From: Candidatus Hodarchaeota archaeon
GTDB taxonomy: Archaea > Asgardarchaeota > Heimdallarchaeia > Hodarchaeales > Hodarchaeaceae
Length of the DNA: 64,000 nucleotides
Direction: 5' to 3'
NCBI GenBank assembly: GCA_029856365.1
Contig: JAHQWW010000002.1
Location: 1 to 64,000 of the forward strand
This document shows positions 46,582 through 55,239 of the stretch, in pieces. Numbering within the stretch: the stretch's first letter is position 1; each line of letters begins with the position of its first letter. A program made the position numbers and the translations under genes. The notes beneath the pieces were generated by a model that was given only the letters and a program-made list of their open reading frames with translations, had not been told where the DNA came from and searched no databases.

Positions 46582-48024
46582 TTGAAGAATGCTCGAACAA
46601 AATATCTAACAAGTATTTATGTCTTGGTAAAGATAATGGATCCTGAGATACAAGACTTTATATTAGAGTTATCGAAGAAAATTATTCCTGAAATCGAAAG
46701 AATCGCGAAAACTTATACAAGGGATCCTGAGGAAGGTTTCTCTGTTTATCTTGACTTTATAAAGAGAATAAGACCTTCTCTAGAGAAAATAATCTTAGAA
46801 GGATTAAGAGATCCTCTGGAGGTAGGTCATATTTCCTCTAGGCTATTAAGAGACCCTCTCGACACGAAGTTCATGAAACAAAGAAGATCTGCTGAAGAAA
46901 AAGAAGCACATGTAGTGGGATATCTCAAAGCAATATTACAACTTGTTTATTGCGGAGTGAAAGGATTAGAGGGATGGCAATTCTCTGACACACCTTTACA
47001 TAAGGAGAGTCTAAGAACACAAAGCATTGGGAAGATCCATGTTATACCAACGATTGTACAAATTGTCAAACAGGAAATTGAAGAAAAAAATTCGCCTGAG
47101 CAATTCAAGGATAAAATAAAGGATGATCAGTTGAGAGAGGTTGATGTAACACAAACAAGATTTCAGAAGGAACAGAAGTTTGAGTATCTCTATCGGACAA
47201 CTGATAACGAGAATACCACAATCCCTTTCACGGCCCGTCTCATGGCCTACTACCGAGCGCAAGAATGTATTAGTGATTCCCCCCTTATTATTGATCCTTT
47301 CGCAAAACAACTCGCAGGTGACATGACTTCTTATGCCAACAAACACAAATTCGTTGTTAATAGGGGTGACTATCCACTCGTACGTTCATATTATATCGAA
47401 AAATACCTATTAACCCCCTGGTGTAACAGAAATGCGAAATCACAGATCGTTCTTCTTGGAGCAGGCTTGGATACCCGTGCATATCGATTCAAACCCCTTC
47501 AAACACATTCCCACACCATTTTCGAAATAGATTATAGTACATTAATCAATTACAAAGATGAAATCTTGCATGGTGAACAGCCGCTTTGTGATCTTGTACG
47601 TTTATCTGCGGATCTTTCTAGCCCCGAGTGGACATTTCTTCTAACAGAAAATGGTTTCTCGAAAGATATTCCTTCATTCTGGATATTAGAAGGGCTAATT
47701 TATTACATGGAACAAAATTTGGTTATATCTTTACTCAAGAAGATTGCTGAGATAAGTACTGAAACCAGTCAAATCTTTATGGACATTTGCATTCCTGCCC
47801 TTGCAGATCTTGTATTCGGTCCATTTACTAGGCACTTCAAATGGGGTCTTGACAAAAAAGCTGTACCCTCGTTCTTTGCAGCAGTAGGATGGGATGTTAC
47901 ATGTTCTTTTGCTGATGATCATGATCAAGGACGAGATGTCGGACAACGGGGGCTTATTTTTGTTCAGGGGACACGAGCAAGTTCTGTGTCGCTAGGCTTA
48001 CCATCTTCTCGTTTAACACGTTAA
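46582..48024 (+). CDS. Leucine-carboxyl-methyltransferase-like enzyme with unknown N-terminal domain
   Basis: 480 aa. Residues about 210-460 are a class I methyltransferase of the LCM/PPM1/TcmP type: TARLMAYYRAQE, QIVLLGAGLDTRAYRF (SAM loop), FEIDYSTLINYK (acidic site) and FWILEGLIYYM. These O-methylate carboxylates or hydroxyls. The first 160 residues form an unrelated helical domain (EIQDFILELSKKIIPEIERI, then two R-DPL repeats: LEGLRDPLEV and RLLRDPLDTK) that I do not recognise, with a charged linker. TTG start with GAGGA upstream; an ATG at residue 19 is an alternative. Codon and GC use rise in the catalytic half, suggesting fusion. Confidence 0.82.
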   Translation: MKNARTKYLTSIYVLVKIMDPEIQDFILELSKKIIPEIERIAKTYTRDPEEGFSVYLDFIKRIRPSLEKIILEGLRDPLEVGHISSRLLRDPLDTKFMKQRRSAEEKEAHVVGYLKAILQLVYCGVKGLEGWQFSDTPLHKESLRTQSIGKIHVIPTIVQIVKQEIEEKNSPEQFKDKIKDDQLREVDVTQTRFQKEQKFEYLYRTTDNENTTIPFTARLMAYYRAQECISDSPLIIDPFAKQLAGDMTSYANKHKFVVNRGDYPLVRSYYIEKYLLTPWCNRNAKSQIVLLGAGLDTRAYRFKPLQTHSHTIFEIDYSTLINYKDEILHGEQPLCDLVRLSADLSSPEWTFLLTENGFSKDIPSFWILEGLIYYMEQNLVISLLKKIAEISTETSQIFMDICIPALADLVFGPFTRHFKWGLDKKAVPSFFAAVGWDVTCSFADDHDQGRDVGQRGLIFVQGTRASSVSLGLPSSRLTR

Positions 48025-48032
48025 TAACACTG

Positions 48033-49343
48033 TTAGATGTATTGAAGCACTGAATTTGGGTATCGTTTTTTCATCTGTTGAAATATCACACAGGCAGGGT
48101 ATAAAATGACAAGGCCTATTATCCAGACAATCAATGTTACTAGGAGGGAAAGAAATAGCATATCAGCGAATATTTTACCTATAAATGCATAATGTGTTGG
48201 TTCACCATACAACAAGACACTCATCAGAAATGGTACAGCACCATAAATGAGTAAATGAATGCTATAAAAGAAGAGTGGTGTAGATCCGAATAGAACGATT
48301 GGTAATGTCCACTTCTGGAACCAATCTTGATCCTGAAAATAGAATGAAAAAGAGAGAACGAGGCACATACCACCCAGAGTCCAAAGAAGGAAACCAATAC
48401 TCGGAGGGTACTTTGCTAAAAGGAAAAATGTCTCTATTGTGAAAGCATCGGGTCTTAAAACACCATTAGCTTCCCAAATTCCCAGATAGTTAATTGGCCA
48501 CCCTTGTAAGAGTCTCAAGATGAAGAACATGCCAATAGTGGTACCCCCAACTATTGCGAGTCGCTTTGCAATGAGATGATTGTCTTCTGGTATTTGTTGT
48601 TTGCGTAACCAATGGCCAAAAACAAAGCCCAAACCCATAACCCCAAGCCATGGATCAAGCGGGTACAAACCATTTGGCCAATTTGGCCAAAAGGAGACTG
48701 TTAAAAGATAATCCCGTATGCCCACTGGTAACTGGTTAAAAATGATCCCCCAATAAAATATTGATATATTTCTTCCTGAGAGTCCCATTATAAAACTATC
48801 AATGAGAGGTTCCAAGAATAAAAATAGGGATAAGCCTAATATGATTTTCCATGAAACCTGTCGAGCAAAAGCAAAAACAATGAATCCAACACCAATGAGG
48901 GCAAGGACACCAAAATAAAAGGGTGAAGCATGAAATGCCCAAGCAATAACAGTCCATTCGATCAGGAGTAGGATTAATCCCCGAATGACGAGATGTTTGG
49001 TTATTTCATTTTGAGAAACTTCTCTTTCTAGGCGTCTAGCTTCAAAAAGTACTATTGAAGTGCCAGCCAAGAAAACAAAGGTCGGAGCACACCAATGTGT
49101 CACAAAACGAACCAAAAAGTTCAGAAGATCAGGAAAATTAGGCCGATAGAAATTTGTAAACGCACCTGTTTCTTCACTCCAAGATGTTAACCCCTCACCT
49201 GCTGTTCTTCCAACATTCCAGTAAGTTGATGCATGATCAAGAGCCATTAATATGATAGCCAATCCACGAACAAAATCAATTGCGGGGATACGAGGTGTTG
49301 AAACAATTTTCGATATCTGTTCATTTTTAACCAAATTGGACAT
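48033..49343 (-). CDS. DUF1624 / heparan-alpha-glucosaminide acetyltransferase-like membrane protein
   Basis: 436 aa with about ten to eleven membrane segments. RIPAIDFVRGLAIILMALDH is the family's signature (D and RG, with the membrane histidine at its end), followed by THWCAPTFVFLAGTSIVLFE. Relatives move an acetyl group across the membrane onto a sugar amine. An exact acceptor is unknown; surface glycan modification is a reasonable inference. ATG start. Converges with the methyltransferase gene, 8 bp apart. Confidence 0.85.
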   Translation of the reverse strand: MSNLVKNEQISKIVSTPRIPAIDFVRGLAIILMALDHASTYWNVGRTAGEGLTSWSEETGAFTNFYRPNFPDLLNFLVRFVTHWCAPTFVFLAGTSIVLFEARRLEREVSQNEITKHLVIRGLILLLIEWTVIAWAFHASPFYFGVLALIGVGFIVFAFARQVSWKIILGLSLFLFLEPLIDSFIMGLSGRNISIFYWGIIFNQLPVGIRDYLLTVSFWPNWPNGLYPLDPWLGVMGLGFVFGHWLRKQQIPEDNHLIAKRLAIVGGTTIGMFFILRLLQGWPINYLGIWEANGVLRPDAFTIETFFLLAKYPPSIGFLLWTLGGMCLVLSFSFYFQDQDWFQKWTLPIVLFGSTPLFFYSIHLLIYGAVPFLMSVLLYGEPTHYAFIGKIFADMLFLSLLVTLIVWIIGLVILYPACVIFQQMKKRYPNSVLQYI

Positions 49344-49599
49344 AATTCCTCACGTTTGATATTTCAACTATCTAAATAAACCAGTTTTAAGGTGTTTGAT
49401 GTTATAAACATTGATTGTTAGGAAATGCTTTTTGAAAGTTTAGATAGGGGGAGCTGATGAAACAGGAACTTCAATTATAGCATTATACAGACATAAAGGG
49501 GGTTTGATTAAATTCAAACAAAAAAAATTCTAAGTATTAGAGTGAATAGACTTCAATGAAATAAGTTAAATATCATTTAAAGCTCAAAATAATCCACTT

Positions 49600-51255
49600 T
49601 TGAAGGTGAAATTCTTGGCTTTCAAGTGGTTTCAAAGAAATTCCTTTGTTGTATTTGTTCTGGTCATACTATTCTACCCTTGGATAATACAAAAATCATT
49701 AGAAATTCCACCTAAGGCTATTCAACAAAGTAAACTATCTAAATTCAATATTTCTAATAAAATAAATCAAGCAACAGATGATCTTGAAAATGTCCTCTCT
49801 ATTACCCATCATGATCCCGTAACAGCCCAAGCAGGGTTGACAATTTTCGGTCTATGGCGAGTATCGAATCCTACTGTTGAACATTTCATTGAATCAATGA
49901 TCGTCATTACTGATATGAAGGGGAATATTAAATCTATACAACAGTTCCCAATGGAAACTGGCGGTGGAGGCCTTGTGTGGGATCCAGAATTCATCAATTC
50001 CACCACTTTTGTCTATATTCTGTCACCTAATAACCTTCAACTTTATAACATTCATACAAAAAACACTGAAGTTCTTCCTATTTCTCCTGGTCATCATGAC
50101 GTGGAATATAATCCTATTACAGATACATTTCTCACTGTTTATTTCACTCATTATGGATACTATCTGGATAAACCCTTATTATTTGATGATATATATGAAC
50201 ATGATCGTAATGGGAATGTAGTTTGGTTCTGGAACAGCAGCATCCATATCCCATTCAATGAAACAGAATTTACTAATGAATCTGCTTTTGAACGATTCCA
50301 ATGGACTCATGCAAACACTATCTTTTGGGACATTGAAGAACAAGCCATCTACTATAATTGTAGACATCTAGATACCTTTTATAAAATTAATTATCCCAGT
50401 GGGGAGATTCTTTGGGCAGCAGGAAGATTAGGCAATTTAAAGATGTTTGATAAACAAGGTAATGAAAAAAAGAGTTTGTTTTATCATAGCCACGCCGTGG
50501 AAGTAATTGGTCCTAATCAGTATATTATATTCGATAACGATTATTTTAATATCACTCGAGAAAATCCTAGGGAATCAGCAGGAATTTCTCGCATGATCGA
50601 AGTCGTCGTTAATGAAGAAACTATGACGATGAATGAAACATGGTCGTGGTTAGCACCAACAGATTATTTTGGTGAGGTTTGGGGGGATGCTGACCGCTTG
50701 CCTAATGGAAATCGATTAGGAACGTTCGGTGTCCCTAACCATCCTGCTTATATTACTGAAGTAGACTCCCAAGACAATATCGTCTGGGAACTAGCACTTG
50801 AACAAGGTAAATGGGATTATTTGGGAATCTATAATGCTGATCGGTTTTTTGAAGCTCCTTTAGTAAAAGTTGATCAAACAGATTTCACTCTGGCTTCAGA
50901 TGAGGATTTAATATTACAAGTGAGGATATGGGATACATTTAACACTAGAATTACTAGAAAGGGATCTTTAACTATAGAAGAGAAGAATGAAGTCTTAGAA
51001 TCAGTTGACTTCGAATTTCTACCCCATTGGCAAGAAACTCGCATTAATGTAAGTATCCCTTCACTTAGAAATATTAGCCGAATACTGAATCTTATCATAA
51101 CGAATGAAGATGGCCTCAGTACAAACATCCCCATTATAATTAATGGAGGAAAATCAGAAGTAACACCATTTGAAATCACCCCCATCGTAATTGGGTTTCT
51201 TTGCATTGCTTCAATACGTGTAATTAGAACAAAGAGAAAATCGAAAAAAAGATAA
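49600..51255 (+). CDS. Arylsulfotransferase-like surface protein
   Basis: 551 aa. An N-terminal hydrophobic anchor (SFVVFVLVILFYPWII, about 11-28) and a C-terminal membrane helix (IVIGFLCIASIRVI) with a basic tail enclose a beta-propeller. FQWTHANTIFWDIEEQAIYY, GEILWAAGRLGNLK and FYHSHAVEVIGPNQYIIFDN match arylsulfotransferase (ASST) family repeats, including the conserved His residues. Known ASSTs move sulfate between phenols; activity here is not proven. Acts outside the cell. TTG start, with a GTG two codons on. Confidence 0.8.
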   Translation: MKVKFLAFKWFQRNSFVVFVLVILFYPWIIQKSLEIPPKAIQQSKLSKFNISNKINQATDDLENVLSITHHDPVTAQAGLTIFGLWRVSNPTVEHFIESMIVITDMKGNIKSIQQFPMETGGGGLVWDPEFINSTTFVYILSPNNLQLYNIHTKNTEVLPISPGHHDVEYNPITDTFLTVYFTHYGYYLDKPLLFDDIYEHDRNGNVVWFWNSSIHIPFNETEFTNESAFERFQWTHANTIFWDIEEQAIYYNCRHLDTFYKINYPSGEILWAAGRLGNLKMFDKQGNEKKSLFYHSHAVEVIGPNQYIIFDNDYFNITRENPRESAGISRMIEVVVNEETMTMNETWSWLAPTDYFGEVWGDADRLPNGNRLGTFGVPNHPAYITEVDSQDNIVWELALEQGKWDYLGIYNADRFFEAPLVKVDQTDFTLASDEDLILQVRIWDTFNTRITRKGSLTIEEKNEVLESVDFEFLPHWQETRINVSIPSLRNISRILNLIITNEDGLSTNIPIIINGGKSEVTPFEITPIVIGFLCIASIRVIRTKRKSKKR

Positions 51256-51308
51256 CTTACTGAATTTTAAACTAAAAAGTTTTTCTTTAAACTATTAATA
51301 GTTTTATA

Positions 51309-52007
51309 TCATAAAAAAGCAGGAATAATCATACTTAATCCAATTAATACACCTTCCAAGAAAATTATCACCCAAGCTCCCACAACGCATATACCTCCTG
51401 TAGATGAAACCCCTAGAGGTTGAGATCTGATGGATTGAGCGTCTTTACCGACTTTTCTTCTTTCATTTTCATTAGAATTTTGCAAAAAATAACAAAGAAT
51501 TTGTATGGCGATTTTACACATCTGGTATTGATTCTTATCCTTCTTCTCATCCAAGCTAAAGGGTACAGCAGGAGTATGGGACGCTATTTTAAGAAAATCT
51601 GAATAAAGATCAAAAATATGTCGTTCTCCTTTATCTTTCTTTGCTTTGGCTATCTTCTGGAGAGATGGGTTGAGAAGAATCTCTTCCATATTCAAAGAAC
51701 TTTTTTTATATCTTTCTTGTCTACTTCTGGTGAGGATTCTTACAGCCATTTGCCAAAATGGACGAGAAACTACAAAGTAAAACTGGTTAGGTTCTAAGAT
51801 GTTTTGAGGTTCGACTCTTGAAACCTTCATGTTTTCACGTGTTAAAATGACAAATTCCGTTTTTGTTGATTTTATTGGGAAATAGGTTGCAAAAAATTCC
51901 TTTGCTTTTATTTTATGAGGTACCATAATCTCATTAACACAGGTTTCAAGGTTAAAACCAATCAACTCCATATGTTTGATATTTAATATTTGTAAGATAT
52001 AAATCAT
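51309..52007 (-). CDS. Unknown protein with C-terminal membrane anchor
   Basis: 232 aa. The N-terminal 90 residues are beta-rich (KTEFVILTRENMKVSRVEPQ), slightly like a TrkA-C/RCK domain but not enough to call. A charged helical middle leads to a C-terminal hydrophobic segment (CVVGAWVIIFLEGVLIGLSM), so it is tail-anchored. Starts with ATG six bases after the MBL hydrolase stop, thus in its operon. Confidence 0.6.
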   Translation of the reverse strand: MIYILQILNIKHMELIGFNLETCVNEIMVPHKIKAKEFFATYFPIKSTKTEFVILTRENMKVSRVEPQNILEPNQFYFVVSRPFWQMAVRILTRSRQERYKKSSLNMEEILLNPSLQKIAKAKKDKGERHIFDLYSDFLKIASHTPAVPFSLDEKKDKNQYQMCKIAIQILCYFLQNSNENERRKVGKDAQSIRSQPLGVSSTGGICVVGAWVIIFLEGVLIGLSMIIPAFL

Positions 52008-52013
52008 CTGGTT

Positions 52014-52829
52014 CTACGTACTTCTAATCTTCTTCTTCCAGAATTTATACCATTTTATTATTGTATCATCATGAATGAAGACCTCAAATTCACCCCGAGG
52101 TTTAATTTCTTTGCCTTTTAGGATGATTTCTTTCTCGTTCTTATTTTTTTCTAAAAAGTCTATTATCATCTTTTTTACTTCAAGGACATATTCTAAGATT
52201 AAATTTACTTCTTCTTTCTTCATAATCTCTCCGTGTCCTATTATAATGTAATTTATATCAAAAGAGACATATTCTTTTAAAGCAAAAATCCACTTATCAG
52301 GATCACTGTGACGTCCTCCCCATAGAAAATCAGATCGTATATTATCACCTGTTGCTAATAGCTTATGCTTAGGAGAATAAACATAACTTGAATCAGGTGT
52401 ATGACCTCCTGTTTGCTTGATGATTATTTCGGAATCAGATTCTTTGATTACGTATTTTTCTTCAAAAACAACATTAGGAAAAACAAGGGGGAAATTTCTT
52501 TCTGGTTTACGCTTAGCTGCTTTTAAGAATTTCACTAATTGATTAGAAGCGATAATTTGACAATCAGAAAATAGGGGTAAGCTATGAGTATGATCACCAT
52601 GAAAATGGGTTAAAGCCACATATTCAATTTTATTCTTAAATAACGATTCAGCTTCGCTTCGAATCTTGGTTGCTTCGGTGATATTCCTTCCACAATCAAT
52701 CATAAGGCTTTTTGAACCTAGATTCAACACAACAATGTTTGCATGCCCTGGAAAATACAGTATATCCTGCGAGAGCTGAATTGGTTGTTGAGTCTTTTTG
52801 TTTTTCAAATTTTTCACCACATGAAACAA
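52014..52829 (-). CDS. Metallo-beta-lactamase-fold hydrolase
   Basis: 271 aa. THFHGDHTHSLPLF gives the HxHxDH metal site (H75, H77, D79, H80); GGHTPDSSYVYSP and LATGDNI give the third His and bridging Asp; IIIGHGEIM the last His. The MBL fold hydrolyses thioesters, lactones or phosphodiesters. No extra substrate domain is seen. ATG start; first gene of a pair. Confidence 0.9.
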   Translation of the reverse strand: MFHVVKNLKNKKTQQPIQLSQDILYFPGHANIVVLNLGSKSLMIDCGRNITEATKIRSEAESLFKNKIEYVALTHFHGDHTHSLPLFSDCQIIASNQLVKFLKAAKRKPERNFPLVFPNVVFEEKYVIKESDSEIIIKQTGGHTPDSSYVYSPKHKLLATGDNIRSDFLWGGRHSDPDKWIFALKEYVSFDINYIIIGHGEIMKKEEVNLILEYVLEVKKMIIDFLEKNKNEKEIILKGKEIKPRGEFEVFIHDDTIIKWYKFWKKKIRST

Positions 52830-52948
52830 AAAGAAAGAAATGACAATATTTTAACACGGAAGGATAGATGATCTTTTGAGTTATTTGTTAGTGGTAATAT
52901 GAGTATTGACAAAAAAATCATCAAGAAAGAATTATAAACAGAGAAGAG

Positions 52949-53097
52949 ATGAATAAGAAGGAAATTAACAAACTGATTAAACTACTTGAGCAAAATTCAC
53001 CACAATTGGAAAAACTTGCCACTTGCAACAAAATGACTATATAATTACCGCTCTAAATTTGAAAGGAAAGGATCCAGTCAACAAGAAAAGAATATAA
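52949..53097 (+). pseudogene. Possible frameshifted small ORF
   Basis: MNKKEINKLIKLLEQNSPQL then EKLATC in one frame, then in another frame HLQQNDYIITALNLKGKD to a TAA at 53097. Both parts look coding and join near 53020. Weak evidence, in the 294-bp gap before proC. Confidence 0.22.
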
Positions 53098-53123
53098 CTC
53101 TAATTGAAAAAGAAGGTAGGTTT

Positions 53124-53969
53124 ATGTATCATAATCAGATATTAAAAGAATTAATTGGCGTTATTGGCACAGGAAAAATGGGAAGTGCGCTTATTAGGGG
53201 ATTACTGAAAAAAAACCTAGTAAATTCTAATCAAATCTATGCATATGATATTATATATGAAGATCTTATGGAACTGGTGAATGAAACTGGTATAAATGCT
53301 ACATTGAATAATTTACAAATAGTTGAACGATGCAGCATCATTTTTATCTGTGTTAAACCTCAAGTATTCGAAACCACTCTTCAAAAACTCCAAACCCATT
53401 TTACAAACGATCATTTAGTGATATCGATTGTTGCAGGAGTTCCTCTAACAACAATTGAGCGATTAACTGGGAAGGCACGATGTGTTCGTATAATGCCAAA
53501 TATGCCATTCCAAGTAGGAGAAGGTGCAGCTGGTTACAGTTTAGGAACCAGAAATGACAATCGAGATTCAGAAATTGTAGAACTCGTATTTGGTTCATTA
53601 GGTAAGGTCTTTCAATTTCCTGAACATCTATTAGATGCAGTTACAGGACTCTCAGGCACGGGTCCTGCTTATGTATTCGTTTTTATTGAAGCTTTGGCAG
53701 ATGGGGGAGTTTTAGCAGGATTATCTAGGCGTGAAGCCCTTATTTTGAGTGCACAAACCGTAATGGGTGCAGCTAAACTCCTTCTGGAACAAAATGTGCA
53801 TCCAGGAGTATTGAAGGATGCTATTATGTCCCCAGGTGGCACCACGGCTTCAGCATTACAGTTAATGGAAGCGCGAGGTTTTCGTTCTATTCTAATAGAT
53901 GCTGTGGAAGCTGCAACAAAAAAATCACAATTTCTGGGTCAAAATAATCTATCGTTATCTGATCGTTGA
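53124..53969 (+). CDS. proC: Pyrroline-5-carboxylate reductase
   Basis: 281 aa. LIGVIGTGKMGSALIRGL is the Rossmann NAD(P) motif. RIMPNMPFQVGEGAAGYSLG and the C-terminal DAVTGLSGTGPAYVFVFIEA and MSPGGTTASALQLME are the ProC signature. It makes the last step of proline synthesis: reduction of 1-pyrroline-5-carboxylate. proA and proB are not nearby. ATG start. Confidence 0.95.
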   Translation: MYHNQILKELIGVIGTGKMGSALIRGLLKKNLVNSNQIYAYDIIYEDLMELVNETGINATLNNLQIVERCSIIFICVKPQVFETTLQKLQTHFTNDHLVISIVAGVPLTTIERLTGKARCVRIMPNMPFQVGEGAAGYSLGTRNDNRDSEIVELVFGSLGKVFQFPEHLLDAVTGLSGTGPAYVFVFIEALADGGVLAGLSRREALILSAQTVMGAAKLLLEQNVHPGVLKDAIMSPGGTTASALQLMEARGFRSILIDAVEAATKKSQFLGQNNLSLSDR

Positions 53970-54106
53970 TCGATGAATGCAACTGGATCTTTATTTGGTT
54001 CGTATTTGATTTATTTTAAGCTATCACTCACCATTGAAGGAAAAAAATTCGTGGTTACAGGTGAACGAGATGTACCTATGTATCTTTTATCTCATCCGAA
54101 TCAGTG

Positions 54107-55237
54107 TCAAATACTTCTTACTTCAATTCGTTCCAATTTTTCAATCCAAAAGGAGCCATGATAGTTGTGTGCTACAATACGGAGGCCAATCTCAGTTGAT
54201 GTCACAATTATTGATCTATCACGATAAATTTCTTCTCCACTGAAATCTACTTGGTAACCATCAGAAGCGCTTAATTGAACTATAAAATTTTCAGTTTTAG
54301 GTTGAGCACGTTCTACAATATGAAATAAGGGAACTCCAGTATAATTCTTTGGAGGAACATATGTAACATCACCAATTAATTCCGCTTCAACGGTTATTTG
54401 TAAATCATAGAAATCTGAAGGGAAGTACGTGTATGGATTAAATACATCTCCAGATACTTCCGCGGAATAGCGATTTTGAACAGCAAGGAGATAAAATACC
54501 CCGATCTCACTCACTATAATAACTATAAGTATTATTATTCTTAGAATTTGGATTTGTTTAAGCTGGCTAGGATCGCTCGGAGTCTTCCTCCAATTCAAAA
54601 CGACAGATCTATCGAAAAGTTGCCATGTGGAGATAGCAAAGAGCCCTCCAAGAAAAAAACCTGAAATAAAGCTTAAAAGTCCAATAAATCCAATAAATAG
54701 TATTGGAATTTGGGAATTGAAGAATAAAATCTGTTGAGTAATGACATTTGATAGACTAGAAAAGCCTGCGGCCACAGATAAAATAGATTTATTTTGTGTT
54801 GATAAAAACACAATGATAAAAATCTCGATAATAAGTCCTTGGGTTCCAGATAAGACCACTACTAATATTCCATGAGCACTACCACTAAAGAATTCAACAA
54901 AACCTTTTAAAATGCCCGCCATTAATGCAGTACCGACTTTTCGTTTTGCTAGGAGATAAATGAAGACTATCCAAAAAACATGTAATCCAGCCAGGATCTG
55001 CCCCCCACCAAATGGAATGCCAATTATATGGTTAATTAAATTCCCTAAGTACCCGATAAAGGTACTAAAGATCCCTCCCAACGCACTGAATAAAGCAATG
55101 ATTACCAAATCACTCGTTTCATAATAACGAATGGTTTTCTTTTTCTTCCTTACGCGATTTCCATTAATCCAAGGGATTTTTGTAGTATGAGAGGTTTCAG
55201 ACTGTTGAATTTCAGAATCTTTAACTTCATTTTCCAT
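54107..55237 (-). CDS. ECF transporter S component (YkoE-like) with fused extracytoplasmic domain
   Basis: 376 aa. Residues about 40-215 hold six membrane helices with GGGQILAGLHVFWIVFIYLL, GILKGFVEFFSGSAHGILVV and LSGTQGLIIEIFIIVF, close to the YkoE group of ECF S components (hydroxymethylpyrimidine/thiamine uptake). A seventh helix (IIILIVIIVSEIGVFYLLAV, about 233-252) leads to a 120-aa domain: YTGVPLFHIVERA, VQLSASDGYQVDFSG, FWIEKLERIEV. This is a short form of the domain seen in the two upstream genes. The added domain is not usual for S components. EcfA and EcfT are not in the window. It starts two bases after the phosphoesterase stop. Confidence 0.8.
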   Translation of the reverse strand: MENEVKDSEIQQSETSHTTKIPWINGNRVRKKKKTIRYYETSDLVIIALFSALGGIFSTFIGYLGNLINHIIGIPFGGGQILAGLHVFWIVFIYLLAKRKVGTALMAGILKGFVEFFSGSAHGILVVVLSGTQGLIIEIFIIVFLSTQNKSILSVAAGFSSLSNVITQQILFFNSQIPILFIGFIGLLSFISGFFLGGLFAISTWQLFDRSVVLNWRKTPSDPSQLKQIQILRIIILIVIIVSEIGVFYLLAVQNRYSAEVSGDVFNPYTYFPSDFYDLQITVEAELIGDVTYVPPKNYTGVPLFHIVERAQPKTENFIVQLSASDGYQVDFSGEEIYRDRSIIVTSTEIGLRIVAHNYHGSFWIEKLERIEVRSI

Positions 55238-55239
55238 TT

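Noticed and set aside
52830..53123. tRNA or small structured RNA in the gaps of about 250-300 bp
   Set aside because: No T-loop, anticodon-arm pattern or CCA-type end was found by eye here or in the other gaps.
53973..54161. 62-aa ORF three bases after proC
   Set aside because: It overlaps the end of the ECF gene on the other strand, has no family and no ribosome site; chance frame more likely.
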